Assembly: GCA_027493405.1 (NCBI GenBank)
Contig: JAOSKV010000001.1
Location: 1,126,479 to 1,190,478 of the forward strand
Length of the DNA stretch: 64,000 nucleotides
Direction: 5' to 3'
From: FEB-22 sp003105195
GTDB taxonomy: Bacteria > Pseudomonadota > Alphaproteobacteria > Rhizobiales > Xanthobacteraceae
Below the pieces are notes generated by a model. That model had not been told where the DNA came from and did not search any database. It worked only from the letters and a program-made list of their open reading frames with translations. Positions 63,745-64,000 of the stretch are shown here, piece after piece. Position 1 is the stretch's first letter. Each line of letters begins with the position of its first letter. The position numbers and the translations under genes are program-made.

Positions 63745-64000
63745 CCTCGGCGCCGCCAACGCGGCCCGCATCGACGTCTTCGCCTGCGGCGCCTCGCTGT
63801 TCGGCAAGGCCGCGAAGTTCCGCGCGGTGCTGAAGCAGACCGGCATCGCGGCCGGCGCCGGGATCGCGATCGGCGACGAGATGCGCGACGCCGAGGCGGC
63901 CGCCGCGGCCGGCATCGCCTTCGGCGCGGTCGCCTGGGGCTACGCCGCGGCCGACGCCCTCGCCGGCACGAAGCCGGCCGTGCTGTTCGGCGCGATCGAG
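63731..64000 (+). CDS. HAD-family hydrolase, internal fragment running off the right edge
   Basis: The plus strand reads NVRATLGAANAARIDVFACG, ASLFGKAAKFRAVLKQTGI and AIGDEMRDAEAAAAAGIAFGAVAWGYA. This is the middle and end of a phosphoglycolate-phosphatase-like HAD hydrolase: the GDExRDxEAA motif carries the Mg-binding acidic residues of motif IV, and the Lys of motif III is in FGKAAKF. The N-terminal motif I (DxDGT) is absent because the gene begins at the junction described in the text. No start can be given. Confidence 0.7.

Noticed and set aside
59998..63915. A 1305-codon open frame on the minus strand
   Set aside because: It passes through the MetE-like gene in the wrong frame and only its middle is MltA-like. 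Long open frames on the opposite or shifted strand are expected at this GC content.

Overview
The window comes from a GC-rich alphaproteobacterium, most likely of the order Hyphomicrobiales (Bradyrhizobium/Xanthobacteraceae-like). Support: the ribosomal protein sequences and the gene order tuf, rpsJ to rpoA, rplQ; two separate LivKHMGF-type ABC transporters; fused NADH dehydrogenase-SelD; small secreted Pro/Tyr/His-rich proteins; and palindromic dispersed repeats of the type common in that order.

Layout. (1) 1-9272, minus strand: one long operon with a complete branched-chain-amino-acid-type ABC transporter followed by MmgE/PrpD, SDR, class III CoA-transferase, enoyl-CoA hydratase and an HMG-CoA-lyase-like enzyme (cut by the left edge). 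It looks like uptake, CoA activation, hydration and cleavage of a branched acid. An acyl-CoA synthetase and a flavin reductase-like gene (9512-11769) diverge from it. (2) 11887-13445: secreted cupin and a frameshifted radical SAM/SPASM gene. (3) 13509-20580, plus strand: methyltransferase, then a PhnD-like binding protein, ATPase and double-domain permease, a 786-aa NADH dehydrogenase-SelD fusion and a DoxX-like membrane protein; this is a selenium acquisition/activation module. (4) 20608-24536, minus: four overlapping genes (TIGR04282-type transferase, GT87-like membrane mannosyltransferase, radical SAM/SPASM, GT2). (5) 24718-44950, minus: housekeeping block, tuf and the S10-spc-alpha ribosomal superoperon with secY, adk and rpoA, then degP, rarA, rluC. 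(6) 45172-52817: small genes, three tRNAs (Gly, Tyr, Thr), rlmB, secreted hypotheticals and two stretches of gene debris. A decayed Fic toxin-antitoxin pair lies at the 3' side of tRNA-Gly. LysR, methyltransferase and IS-end fragments plus a broken IclR gene lie at the 3' side of tRNA-Thr. (7) 52996-61517: a second catabolic operon (NTF2-like, FAH-family, RidA, cupin-like, second Liv transporter), convergent with a MetE-like gene. (8) 61916-64000: mltA, the end of a TPP enzyme, and an abrupt junction with a HAD hydrolase fragment.

Sequence quality matters here. The essential gene rpoA carries a one-base deletion, and radical SAM, rluC, adk, mltA and the TPP gene also have apparent frameshifts. 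The IclR gene contains 22-base and 16-base C tracts. These look like residual assembly or sequencing errors (draft or metagenome-derived contig), so single frameshifts should not be read as biological inactivation. The Fic locus, with many lesions, is a genuine pseudogene.

No CRISPR array, prophage, intact IS element or rRNA gene was seen. The most interesting parts are the selenium module, the two transporter-linked catabolic operons containing proteins of unknown reaction, and the radical SAM/glycosyltransferase cluster.
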